64,000 nucleotides of DNA from a candidate division Zixibacteria bacterium HGW-Zixibacteria-1 (GTDB lineage Bacteria > Zixibacteria > MSB-5A5 > GN15 > PGXB01). Both the position numbers and the translations under genes were made by a program. Numbering within the stretch: position 1 is the stretch's first letter; each line of letters starts with the position of its first letter. The stretch spans positions 1 through 64,000 of the forward strand of contig PGXB01000006.1 in assembly GCA_002838945.1 (NCBI GenBank). The letters are read 5' to 3'. Of this stretch, positions 28,074 to 36,994 are shown piece by piece. The notes below the pieces were generated by a model. That model had not been told where the DNA came from. It saw nothing but the letters and a program-made list of their open reading frames with translations, and searched no databases.

Positions 28074-28545
28074 GGCGGAATGCAATATTGACGGGGTAAT
28101 CATCAGGCATCTCGAGAAACATGTCGATTCCCGCGGGTGGCTCATGGAACTGTTGCGTTCGGACGAGTACCCGGAGGGCTATGTCCCCGCCATGAATTAT
28201 ATATCAATGACTTTACCCGGAACCGCCCGGGGGCCTCATGAGCACCGAAGGCAGACCGATTATTTTTGTTTTTTCGGATCGTCGAATTTTCGCGTCTATC
28301 TTTGGGACAATCGCCCCGAATCGCGCACTTTCGGCAACAGATGGGTGTTTGATACCGATGCGGAGAATATGATTTCATTTACCATTCCACCGGGAGTGGT
28401 TCATGCTTATAAAAATATCGGTGACAAGGAGGGGCTGGTTTTCAATGCCCCTGACGGACTTTATCGGGGAACAGGGAAGAAGGAAGAGCCGGATGAAATT
28501 CGTTATGAGGACCTGCCCGGAGCATCTTTTGTATTGGGAATATGA
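28048..28545 (+). CDS. rfbC: dTDP-4-dehydrorhamnose 3,5-epimerase-like cupin
   Basis: About 165 residues of an RmlC-type cupin (IRHLEKHVDSRGWLMELLR, TARGPHEHRRQTDYF, FTIPPGVVHAYKN). Together with rfbB, rfbA and rfbD it completes the rhamnose pathway. It is the divergent, shorter RmlC form: PHEH replaces the usual GLHYQ. The start is uncertain. ATG 28009 lies deep inside rfbD, TTG 28048 is used here, and the best-placed Shine-Dalgarno (GGAGG, 28057-28061) is seven bases before an ATT at 28069 that overlaps the rfbD stop. Confidence 0.82.
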   Translation: MRNGGTIIKAECNIDGVIIRHLEKHVDSRGWLMELLRSDEYPEGYVPAMNYISMTLPGTARGPHEHRRQTDYFCFFGSSNFRVYLWDNRPESRTFGNRWVFDTDAENMISFTIPPGVVHAYKNIGDKEGLVFNAPDGLYRGTGKKEEPDEIRYEDLPGASFVLGI

Positions 28546-28698
28546 CAGTTTTTTTTATTAGATTAGAGCAAAATTAAAAATAATACCCAAATAGTGGGAA
28601 TTTTAGATATTTATCCGATAATTTTATTTGAGCCCAAAATATATTTTGATGTTTATCCGAGGTTATTGTCAAATAAGCGGGGATATTGAGGCGTAATT

Positions 28699-29763
28699 GT
28701 GGATATTAAGATGAATTATAAAATATATAAAGGGGATGTTTCCAAAGATAAGGACGACTTTATCGGATTTTGGAAAGAGAATTTCCCCAAATGGCCGGAG
28801 TCTAAATACAAGTGGCTCTACGAGAACAGCTTGTATGGGTTGGCTCATTTCTGGGTGGCGCGATGTGTTGAGAGAAACGATAAATTTGTCGGAACCACCG
28901 TGTTATTCCCAAAGCGGCTTTTTGTCGAAGGGAAACCGGTAAACGTGGGAGTTGCCGGGGATTTTGGTGTTGCCAGGGCGCATCGCGGATTTGGGCCGGC
29001 TGGCCGGGTTACGGCGATGACGATTAAATATATGTATGAATCAAGAATGGCCTTTATATATGCCACCCCCAATATTGTCTCGGAAAAGGTGGCCACGCGG
29101 CATGGAGCCCAGGTAATAGGCCGGATAGTCCGGATGGTGAAAGTCTTAAAGACCGCTCAATATCTAAGGAGATTTCTCAAAGTAGATTTTCCTGCAAAAG
29201 TCCTTGCTTTTCCCGTTGACAAAATACTGGAATTAATATCCCGGGACTACTTTTATAAATCAGGTAAAAAATACAATTTTGAAGTCCTGTCCGATTTTGA
29301 TGAACGGTTTGATCGACTCTGGGAGCGGGCTCTGAAGAATTACCCGCTTGTGGGGGAACGCACCAGGGATTTTCTCCACTGGCGGTTTGCTTCTTGCCCT
29401 TTTAAGAAATTTACAACGTTTGCTCTGACAAATAAGGATTCCGGGGAAATCGCCGGGTTCATTACATATCGATTCGAAAATGGGAATTTGATAATTGCCG
29501 ATCTTTTCTCCGAAAATACCGGAGATATTCTCGAATCCCTATTGGCTTCATTTCTCAAGTATCAGAGAAAGCATGGTACGGAAGTCGTAACATTTGTCTA
29601 TTTCGGCAATAAAAAAGTCATTGATGTTTTCTCGAAATTCGGTTTTTCACTACGCTCCGACAACCGGAGTATAGTGGTTAATTTCGATGAGAGTTATTCT
29701 CTCAATCCACTCGTATCGGATGAGAATAGCTGGCATTTTCTGGAAGGGGACAACGACGCCTGA
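28699..29763 (+). CDS. GNAT-type acyltransferase (double domain)
   Basis: 354 residues; GTG start with an in-frame ATG four codons later. The N-terminal half has a GNAT core (FVGTTVLFPKRLFV, VGVAGDFGVARAHRGFGPAG with the CoA-loop glycines, YATPNIVSEKVATRHG). The C-terminal half repeats a GNAT-like strand order (AGFITYRFENGNLIIADLF and NKKVIDVFSKFGFSLR). Pairs like this resemble FemAB or Eis-like enzymes. It lies behind the rhamnose operon after an AT-rich 153-base gap with no other feature. The acceptor is unknown. Confidence 0.72.
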   Translation: MDIKMNYKIYKGDVSKDKDDFIGFWKENFPKWPESKYKWLYENSLYGLAHFWVARCVERNDKFVGTTVLFPKRLFVEGKPVNVGVAGDFGVARAHRGFGPAGRVTAMTIKYMYESRMAFIYATPNIVSEKVATRHGAQVIGRIVRMVKVLKTAQYLRRFLKVDFPAKVLAFPVDKILELISRDYFYKSGKKYNFEVLSDFDERFDRLWERALKNYPLVGERTRDFLHWRFASCPFKKFTTFALTNKDSGEIAGFITYRFENGNLIIADLFSENTGDILESLLASFLKYQRKHGTEVVTFVYFGNKKVIDVFSKFGFSLRSDNRSIVVNFDESYSLNPLVSDENSWHFLEGDNDA

Positions 29764-29834
29764 GCGTCACCCGAATAAAAAACCAGTCTTCAAAATGGGC
29801 TTCATCGATCAATAGAAGGATTTTCCAAAGAAAT

Positions 29835-30902
29835 ATGTTAAGGAATCGGCTTTTAAGGGTTGCAGAATATCTGGCATTAAACCTGGGAATCTGGAAATTG
29901 TTCTATTCTATTTCGGGCATTTTCATGCGCCGCAAAATGCTGGTCGTTTTTACTTTTCACCGGGTTACCAGTAAGGAAAAATCACAAAAATATTTAATGG
30001 GATATGATCGGGGAATGGATCATAAATCCTTTGAGAAACAGATTAGGGCATTTAAAAAATATTATGATATCATCGGACTTGATGATTTTATTGCAATTAT
30101 CCAGGGCAAAAAGAAACCGGCGAATCATTCCGCTCTGCTTACTTTTGATGATGCCGATTCCGATTTTGCCTTATTTGCTCAACCTATAATGGAAAAATAT
30201 GGTTGTGAGAGTGTCAATTTTGCTCCCACCGATTTTATCGAATCGGATAAAAGATTTTGGCATCTGCGGATATCGAACATATTCCATAATCTGGATCAGG
30301 AGGGCTGGGACCATTTATGGAATAACAGTGAGGGACTGCCTTCGGATTTCAGATCGCTCATAGAGAGATCAACAATATCTTCGGAAAAAGACAAAGTATC
30401 GACCTGCCGGAGTTTCATGTTATATCTCAGGGACAAATCGGTGGCTGAAAGAACCGCCATTGTCGACAGGCTGGTGGAAATAACGGGATATGATTATACT
30501 CTCGGTATACAATGCATGACTTGGACGGAAATGGCTCGAATGGAAAAAAAAGGAGTTCGGATCGAGTCTCATACGGCATCTCATCGTGAATTAAGCCGGC
30601 TCGATCGTGAAAGTATTAAGACCGAATTGGCTGAATCACAAAAAACAATTCAGGGAAAACTGGGAAAAACCGCAAGGACCATCTGTTATCCTGCCGGATC
30701 CTATAATGATGACGTCCTGGATGTTTTGATGGAATCAAATTATATCGCCGGTTTTTCATCCCGCCATGGCACCTGCCGTTATCCGCTTAACGGCAAGGAA
30801 CTCTTTATGATTCCGAGATTCGGCGCTCACGGCGAAGACATATGTGAAATTCATGGATATCTTGGCAAAATACTCATAAAAAGACTCTTAAAGGGGCAGT
30901 AA
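29835..30902 (+). CDS. Polysaccharide deacetylase family protein (NodB-like)
   Basis: 355 residues. Motif 1 is LLTFDDADSD, with metal ligands in SHTASHRELSRLD (HxxxH). The arginine/proline region is TICYPAGSYND and the C-terminal motif is IPRFGAHGEDI. This CE4 family removes N-acetyl groups from polysaccharides and also occurs in exopolysaccharide loci. The first 40 residues hold a short hydrophobic segment (LGIWKLFYSISGIFM) but no clear cleavage site. The insert at residues 130-220 is longer than in minimal NodB domains. Confidence 0.86.
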   Translation: MLRNRLLRVAEYLALNLGIWKLFYSISGIFMRRKMLVVFTFHRVTSKEKSQKYLMGYDRGMDHKSFEKQIRAFKKYYDIIGLDDFIAIIQGKKKPANHSALLTFDDADSDFALFAQPIMEKYGCESVNFAPTDFIESDKRFWHLRISNIFHNLDQEGWDHLWNNSEGLPSDFRSLIERSTISSEKDKVSTCRSFMLYLRDKSVAERTAIVDRLVEITGYDYTLGIQCMTWTEMARMEKKGVRIESHTASHRELSRLDRESIKTELAESQKTIQGKLGKTARTICYPAGSYNDDVLDVLMESNYIAGFSSRHGTCRYPLNGKELFMIPRFGAHGEDICEIHGYLGKILIKRLLKGQ

Positions 30903-31012
30903 GCGAATTTGTCAGGCCTTCTTGCTTTAAGGAATATTCATCGGGTGACCGATAGATTCCCCGAATATACCGATATAATCTCCGGCGAACTTTTGAAATC
31001 TTTTTATTGATT

Positions 31013-31041
31013 TTGAAGGTTTGCTTTGGGTAAGTTATACT
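31013..31041 (+). promoter_or_regulatory. Sigma70-type promoter for the amino acid dehydrogenase
   Basis: TTGAAG (31013-31018), 17-base spacer, TATACT (31036-31041), about 70 bases before the ATG. It indicates a separate transcript starting inside the polysaccharide region. Confidence 0.55.
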
Positions 31042-31110
31042 ATATGAGCAGGGAATAAAAAAACTATATTGGATTGCATAATGGCATTATTCCGTGGTAA
31101 GGAGAAATAA

Positions 31111-32346
31111 ATGACAGAGAATAATATATCCGTTGTTGATATTAAAAGGATACCCGATGCGCCGTTATTCACGGTCGAAGTGAATGAAGAAGAAGCCGGA
31201 GTGCATGGCTGGATCGTAATTCATTCGCTTGGCGCCGGCGGCGCCTGCGGCGGGGTTCGGCTATATCCCGATGTTAATCGGGAAGAGGTTTACCAACTCG
31301 CCCGGGCCATGACCTATAAATATTCTTTTTTTGAAAAGGACACCGGGGGCGCCAAAGCGGGATTGCAAATGCCCTTCGATCTGCCGCCTGAAGAAAGAAA
31401 GCGGCGGCTGAGGATATTCGGCGCTCATATTTCGCCGCTTTTGCGCGCCAATATCTATCTGCCATGGACCGACATGAACAGCCGGATGGAAGATCTTAAC
31501 TGTATTCTGGAGGGAGCCGGAATCCCCGCCGGCGGCGGGGGTGATTCGGCTTATTATACGGCCCTTTCCACTTTTGCCGGGGTGATTGGGGCCGCCGAAT
31601 TTTATTCGATTCCACCCGACCGTTGCAAAATCACAATTGAGGGCCTTGGCAATGTCGGGCTATACCTTGCCCGCGAAATCGCGCGATGGGGAGGAAAGGT
31701 GATCGGGGCCACGACCCGTATCGGCGGCGTGGTCAATCCGAACGGGCTTGATATCGAACAGATTACGCAATTCCGCAAAGAAAAGGATGATGAGTGGGTA
31801 TTGCAGAAAGGGGACTGGGAGTCGATTACCCACGCGGAGCTGTTCGAATTGGGGATGGATATACATGTGCCCTGCGCCCGGGTCCATTCGTTGACGGAAA
31901 AAATTGCAGAAGCGTTAAAGGCCAGGGCCGTCGTGCCGGCCGCAAATGTTCCCTGTACACCGGGGGGCTCAGCCAAACTTATCGACAAGGGAATTCCCCT
32001 GCTGCCGGATTTCATTATTAATGGAGGCGGTATTGTCGGTACCGGTCTCGGCGAACTGGGCGGTTCCGATGAAGATGTCAGCAGGATTTTTTATGCCGAC
32101 TTCAAGGATATGATCGTCAGGCTGCTGCGAATGTCCGAGAAGAAGAAAATTTCCGCCGTCAGCCTTGCAGCCGATGAAAGTCACAGATATTTCAATCATC
32201 TCTGGCATTCCGGGCGAACCGAACCGGCCCTTAGTGATAAGATATACCGGGGATTGGAATGGCGCGGTCTGATGCCCAAAAGCTATCGCAAAGGAAAAGC
32301 TTCGGCAAAGCTGCATCGTATTATAAAAGAAAGATTTTCGGGTTAA
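31111..32346 (+). CDS. Glu/Leu/Phe/Val dehydrogenase family protein
   Basis: 411 residues; AAGGAG fits the ATG. N-terminal substrate domain with the glycine-rich loop LGAGGACGGVRLYP and the catalytic lysine in GGAKAGLQMP. A Rossmann domain follows (IEGLGNVGLYLAREIARWG), then AANVPCTPGG and DFIINGGGIVG. The early GGVR plus GGAKAG pattern is closer to leucine/valine-type than to hexameric glutamate dehydrogenases. It performs oxidative deamination, or the reverse, of an amino acid with NAD(P). The site is unusual for a catabolic enzyme: between polysaccharide deacetylase and flippase genes, with its own promoter. Confidence 0.88.
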   Translation: MTENNISVVDIKRIPDAPLFTVEVNEEEAGVHGWIVIHSLGAGGACGGVRLYPDVNREEVYQLARAMTYKYSFFEKDTGGAKAGLQMPFDLPPEERKRRLRIFGAHISPLLRANIYLPWTDMNSRMEDLNCILEGAGIPAGGGGDSAYYTALSTFAGVIGAAEFYSIPPDRCKITIEGLGNVGLYLAREIARWGGKVIGATTRIGGVVNPNGLDIEQITQFRKEKDDEWVLQKGDWESITHAELFELGMDIHVPCARVHSLTEKIAEALKARAVVPAANVPCTPGGSAKLIDKGIPLLPDFIINGGGIVGTGLGELGGSDEDVSRIFYADFKDMIVRLLRMSEKKKISAVSLAADESHRYFNHLWHSGRTEPALSDKIYRGLEWRGLMPKSYRKGKASAKLHRIIKERFSG

Positions 32347-32410
32347 GCGGATGTATGGCAAATCCAAAAATCACGGATTAGGAAAACGATAATTTCCCCG
32401 GGGAGTATTA

Positions 32411-33940
32411 ATGATCTCGGTCATCGGCCAGTTTTTTAAGAATATTTTTACCTCGACGGCGGGGATGGCCATCGGCATAATTATTTCTTTTTTTTTCACC
32501 CCGTATTTGATTTCGCGCCTTGGAAAGGACCAGTATGGTCTTTGGACCCTGGTCTTCTCCCTGGTGGCATATATGAGACTGGCCGATATGGGGATTCAGC
32601 AGTCGCTGGTCAGGTATGTTTCGAAATATTATGCCGCCCGGGATTGGACGCAACTGAATCAGGTCATAAGTTCTTCGGCCCGGATGTATTTATTTATCTC
32701 GACTTTGACCATCGTCGCGGCCCTGATAATCGACCTGTTTATTCTGCAGCTCTTTAAGATTCCGGCGGAATATTTTACCACGACTCAAATTATTGTTCTT
32801 GTTCTCGGGGCCAATCTGGCCCTGTATTTTGCGACGATACCATTTTGCTCGCTTGGGCCGTTCCATCGTTTTGACATTGTCAATTATTTCCTCATAAGCA
32901 CCAAGATTCTTGAGACACTGGGGATCATCGTCCTGCTTGAGTTCGGTCTCGGACTGATCGAGATGGCGGTTTTGATTCTGGCCTTGAATTTTGTCTCGGC
33001 CGCCTGGCGCTTTAATATCCGAAAGCAGATGTTTCCTGAGGTTCAATTTTCCAAGCAATATGTCAGTAAGGACAAGACACGGGAAATGATGAGCTATGGA
33101 ATATATTCATTCCTTATGGTGATTGCCTGGACGCTGATTTTTCAGACCGATAACCTCGTTATCGGCGGTTTCCTGTCGACTGCCGATGTCGCGGTCTTCT
33201 CGGTCCCGGCTATGATAATCACCCAGTTGCGCAATTCAATAATGACTATTGCCACGCCACTGATACCAGCCATCAGCCATTTTGAGGCCTTGAATGATTT
33301 CAAGAAGATTATGGACGTTTATTCGAAATCGACGCGTTATCTTTATTACCTGTCCGGATTTCTCTGTATCGTCATGCTTTTCTTCGGCGGGCCGTTCATC
33401 TTACTATGGGTGAAAAAGGAATTTGTCGACGCCATTGAAATTTTATATATTCTTATAATCGGGGCATCATTCACCTTTCCTCAAATCATCGCCAACTCGG
33501 TTTTGATGGGCATCTCAAAACATCGCCTCACGTTTTATATTCTCGGAGCCGAAGCCCTGGCGAATATAATATTGTCGGTTATACTGGTTCAATCTCACGG
33601 AATTGTGGGTGTCGCCTATGGAACGGCCATCCCGCAGTTGATAATCTATATTTTTATTTATCCGGTCATTTTTTACCGGGCGATGAAGACGCCTGTCAGG
33701 AATTTTTATTCAATAGCTACCGTGTCCTCTTTAAAAGCAATAGTCCTGATTCTGCCATCATCGTATATTATGAGTAAACTGATCCCGCCCGATACCTGGC
33801 TGAAACTGATTTTCGACTGCACTGCGGTATCGATTTTGATGCTGATCGGGTTGTTCACCATCATTCTGGAGAAGGATGATCGTGAAAGGGTGGCCGGTAA
33901 ATTTTCGTCGATAATCAGATACATCCGTATAATGAAATAA
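32411..33940 (+). CDS. Polysaccharide flippase (Wzx-like, MATE/MOP superfamily)
   Basis: 509 residues with 12-14 hydrophobic segments. It opens as family members do (FKNIFTSTAGMAIGIIISFF, YLISRLGKDQYGLWTLVFSL, LADMGIQQSLVRYVSKYYA). It would move lipid-linked repeat units across the inner membrane. GGGGAG precedes the ATG. The next gene is the polymerase/ligase candidate, as in Wzx/Wzy systems. Confidence 0.92.
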   Translation: MISVIGQFFKNIFTSTAGMAIGIIISFFFTPYLISRLGKDQYGLWTLVFSLVAYMRLADMGIQQSLVRYVSKYYAARDWTQLNQVISSSARMYLFISTLTIVAALIIDLFILQLFKIPAEYFTTTQIIVLVLGANLALYFATIPFCSLGPFHRFDIVNYFLISTKILETLGIIVLLEFGLGLIEMAVLILALNFVSAAWRFNIRKQMFPEVQFSKQYVSKDKTREMMSYGIYSFLMVIAWTLIFQTDNLVIGGFLSTADVAVFSVPAMIITQLRNSIMTIATPLIPAISHFEALNDFKKIMDVYSKSTRYLYYLSGFLCIVMLFFGGPFILLWVKKEFVDAIEILYILIIGASFTFPQIIANSVLMGISKHRLTFYILGAEALANIILSVILVQSHGIVGVAYGTAIPQLIIYIFIYPVIFYRAMKTPVRNFYSIATVSSLKAIVLILPSSYIMSKLIPPDTWLKLIFDCTAVSILMLIGLFTIILEKDDRERVAGKFSSIIRYIRIMK

Positions 33941-33960
33941 CGGCGGAGAATATTTGTCAT

Positions 33961-35337
33961 ATGGAACGAATTGATAAACAGTTTATCAGCACCGGGCAAA
34001 TTCTCTGGCTGTTCCTGTTGACAGTATGTATTGCGGCCGGAATCGCGAGTCTTTTTGTAAATGCCCTGATCATTGTTGCCGCCGTGATATTGATATTGAA
34101 TGTTGTCATTATGTTGAAATATCCCATCTGGGGTTTGCTGGCATATTTGATTGTTTTTTTGTTGAGACCTGGGGAAATGTTTCCCATCCTGGCCGCCCTG
34201 CGAGTGGAACTGGTTTCCGGCATATTTGTTCTCGTGACAGTAATCATCCGTCAGAAACTTGTGGAAGGAACCGTTTCCTTCCCGCGCGACCGGATCACTC
34301 TGTCAATAGTGGCCTTTCTGGTAGTCATGTGTATCACTATTTTCAGCTCGTATGAAAAAAGTATAACCATAGAGACGTGCATCAATTTCGTAAAACTGCT
34401 GATATTTTATTACCTGGTTGTTTCCATAATCGACAGCAAGCAAAAATTTGTGGCGTTCATGTCGGTCTTTCTCCTGTTAATTGCCTATATTGCTTTCGAT
34501 TCCTTCAAGTCCTACATGTCAGGCGGGTTTATCACCCGCATGGGTGTGGATCGTATGTACGGCAGCACCTCAGCCGGAGGCGACCCCAATACACTGGCAG
34601 CGACACTCGGGGCAACAATTCCGCTGGTGGTGGCTTCCGCCTATTATTTTAGGCACCTCCTCATCAAAATGGCGCTCTGGTTTCTGGCCCTTGGCATGGC
34701 CTATTTGATAACCATTACCGCTTCCAGGAGCGGCATGCTTGCCTTTATGGGTGTCCTTGGCGGCGGATTCATGTATTCCCGGCATAAAGTAGTGTTGGCG
34801 GTAGCCGCGGTATTGCTGGTTTTGGGAATCTGGTCGGTTCTGCCCGATCAATATCGGGAGAGGTATATGACTCTGAGCAATGTGGAAGACATTAATGAAA
34901 CTTCCTCGGGTCGAATTGAGATATGGGAAGCCGGCGTTAAAATGATTGCGGATCGTCCCATTCTCGGGGTCGGCGCCGGGGCCTTTGTTGCGGCCGCGGG
35001 GTCGGGCAATTACGGGTACAACAGCTTTATGCAGGCGCATAGTCTCTATATACAGCTTATGGCGGAAACCGGAATAATCGGCTTCATTGTCTGGTTCTTA
35101 TTCATATATTTCCTGGTAAGAAATCTTCGCATATTAAGCCGCGCCGTTCACGACAGAGTCGAGGAGTTGTGGGTGTCGATTTTTTGCAAGGGTTTCATCG
35201 TTTCCTTGATTGCCCTTTTCGTGTCAGGTGTATTCGGGCATAATCTCTATCGATATACATGGTATATGATGGCCGGGCTGGTGGTTGCCCTGGTCAATAT
35301 TTTCAAGGACCGTCTCTCTTTGAAGGGTTTGTCATAA
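33961..35337 (+). CDS. O-antigen ligase/polymerase (Wzy/WaaL-like) membrane protein
   Basis: 458 residues, about 11-12 membrane segments. The large periplasmic loop carries the Wzy_C signature (SSGRIEIWEAGVKMIADRPI, LGVGAGAF, then QAHSLYIQLMAETGIIGF with the conserved H). It polymerises or ligates polysaccharide repeat units on the outer face of the inner membrane. Its stop overlaps the next start (ATAATG), so translation is coupled to the CapK-like gene. Confidence 0.9.
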   Translation: MERIDKQFISTGQILWLFLLTVCIAAGIASLFVNALIIVAAVILILNVVIMLKYPIWGLLAYLIVFLLRPGEMFPILAALRVELVSGIFVLVTVIIRQKLVEGTVSFPRDRITLSIVAFLVVMCITIFSSYEKSITIETCINFVKLLIFYYLVVSIIDSKQKFVAFMSVFLLLIAYIAFDSFKSYMSGGFITRMGVDRMYGSTSAGGDPNTLAATLGATIPLVVASAYYFRHLLIKMALWFLALGMAYLITITASRSGMLAFMGVLGGGFMYSRHKVVLAVAAVLLVLGIWSVLPDQYRERYMTLSNVEDINETSSGRIEIWEAGVKMIADRPILGVGAGAFVAAAGSGNYGYNSFMQAHSLYIQLMAETGIIGFIVWFLFIYFLVRNLRILSRAVHDRVEELWVSIFCKGFIVSLIALFVSGVFGHNLYRYTWYMMAGLVVALVNIFKDRLSLKGLS

Positions 35338-36680
35338 TGGACTTGCTGGGCATATTATCCAGAAAACTGTTTATACCTTTCTATAACCGTCGCCATGGTC
35401 TTGATACCTCGCCCTATGTCCCGAATCTGATGAAATCACAATACCTATCCGAAGAGCAAATCCGCGAAAAGCAATGGAAAGATATTTCAAAATTGCTCCA
35501 TTTTGTCTATGAAAACAACGAATTCTATCGAAGACGCTTCGATCAGATTAACCTAACGCCCGGCGATATAAGGAATTTCGATGATTTTATGAAATTTCCG
35601 ATTCTATCCAAGGATGATATTCGGGAAAACGGGGACAGGCTTATATCGCGGGGGTACGCGGCCGAGAACATGAACTACAAGCGAACCGGGGGATCAACCG
35701 GCGTTCCTTTGAAGCTTTACTGGGACAAAGAAACAACTATTTTTAAACATGCCCTGGTCCACCGCCATAATAGCTGGGCGAATTACTATCCGGGAACCAG
35801 GCAGGCCGCTCTGTGGGGTGATACCGACAAGAAATACAGTCTGAAGCAGAAGCTATACTTGTCGCTTTATGTCCGGGTTATTTTTCTTGATACGTTGAAC
35901 ATGAATGATGACATGATGCTTGATTTTATCGAGCGGGTCCGGCATTTCAAACCGGAAGTGCTCTTCGGTCACGGCCATTCTCTCTTTGTCCTGGCCCGGT
36001 TTATGAAGGACCGGAGCATCGATGATATAAGATTTAAGGGCATAATATCAACGGCCGAGACATTGTTTCCTCACGAGCGGGCGGTAGTCGAGGATGTTTT
36101 TGGAAAAATCGTATTTGACCGGTATGGCTGTGAGGAGGTGTCGCTGATTGCCTCGGAATGTGAGGCGCATGACGGGCTCCATGTCGCCGCCGAGGGATTA
36201 TACGTGGAAATCGCCGATGGCGACGAACACAGCCCGGGGCGATTGATAATTACCGATCTGAGCAATCTTGGAATGCCGTTTATTCGTTATGAAATCGGTG
36301 ATCTGGCCACTACGAAGACAGGGAAGTGTCGTTGTGGCAGGGGCCTGCCCCGGATCGGGCGGGTTGTCGGCCGGACGACGGATCTGCTGTACACACCTGA
36401 AGGAAAGAAAATCTCCGGAGTTTCTATTCTGGATACATTTACTATCCATATCCCCGGTTTTAAACAAACCCAGATTGTGCAGGATAAAATCGATCATCTT
36501 TTCTTCAACATTGTGAAATCAAATGATTTCAACGAGAACAGCCTGAAAATGCTGGCCGAATCGGTACCCAGATTTTTCGGCCCCAGAATGAAATATGAAG
36601 TAAAATTTGTCGATCAGATACCATTAACCAGTCGAGGGAAGTTCCAATTTTCCGTCTGCAAAATAGATCCTCCCTTGTGA
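35337..36680 (+). CDS. Phenylacetate-CoA ligase-like adenylate-forming enzyme (CapK family)
   Basis: 447 residues from ATG 35337, with AAGGG nine bases upstream. The adenylation P-loop is present (KRTGGSTGVPLKLYWD), as are DRYGCEEVSLIASECEAHDG, PFIRYEIGDLA and a CRCGRGLPRIGRVVGR Cys-rich turn typical of PaaK/CapK enzymes. CapK-like proteins recur in capsule and exopolysaccharide clusters, where they probably activate a carboxylate for transfer to sugar; the substrate is not known. It is coupled to the polymerase gene. Confidence 0.9.
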   Translation: MDLLGILSRKLFIPFYNRRHGLDTSPYVPNLMKSQYLSEEQIREKQWKDISKLLHFVYENNEFYRRRFDQINLTPGDIRNFDDFMKFPILSKDDIRENGDRLISRGYAAENMNYKRTGGSTGVPLKLYWDKETTIFKHALVHRHNSWANYYPGTRQAALWGDTDKKYSLKQKLYLSLYVRVIFLDTLNMNDDMMLDFIERVRHFKPEVLFGHGHSLFVLARFMKDRSIDDIRFKGIISTAETLFPHERAVVEDVFGKIVFDRYGCEEVSLIASECEAHDGLHVAAEGLYVEIADGDEHSPGRLIITDLSNLGMPFIRYEIGDLATTKTGKCRCGRGLPRIGRVVGRTTDLLYTPEGKKISGVSILDTFTIHIPGFKQTQIVQDKIDHLFFNIVKSNDFNENSLKMLAESVPRFFGPRMKYEVKFVDQIPLTSRGKFQFSVCKIDPPL

Positions 36681-36799
36681 TTTGCCTCGGCAATTGTTCG
36701 GAAATTGAGCATATTGCCCCGGGATTGACCAGAGAAAAAGGCAAATTGCCTCTTAAGTCTCCGCAAATCAAGACATTAACAGATGAAGCGTCAAATAGA

Positions 36800-36829
36800 T
36801 AGACGATTTATTGCGGCCCGGCGTATAAT
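36800..36829 (+). promoter_or_regulatory. Promoter upstream of the beta-helix protein
   Basis: TAGACG (36800-36805), 18-base spacer, TATAAT (36824-36829). A second TTGACA lies near 36884. The 314-base gap holds these signals, a 26-codon ATG frame at 36848-36925 without a ribosome site, and no gene I can support. Confidence 0.45.
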
Positions 36830-36994
36830 GTGAAAGACTTATTAAGAATGGTCAGGCAAAATGCCGAAAACTTAAATGTTGACACCTTTGATTTAAGGAG
36901 TAATTATTGTGTTAAGTCCATGTAATAACTGGCGCTTGAAAAGAATAGGAATGGAAATTACATATATAAATGAAAATGATTTTGGAGGTATAAA

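Noticed and set aside
36848-36925. 26-codon ATG frame before the beta-helix gene
   Set aside because: No Shine-Dalgarno and no recognisable peptide feature; probably chance.
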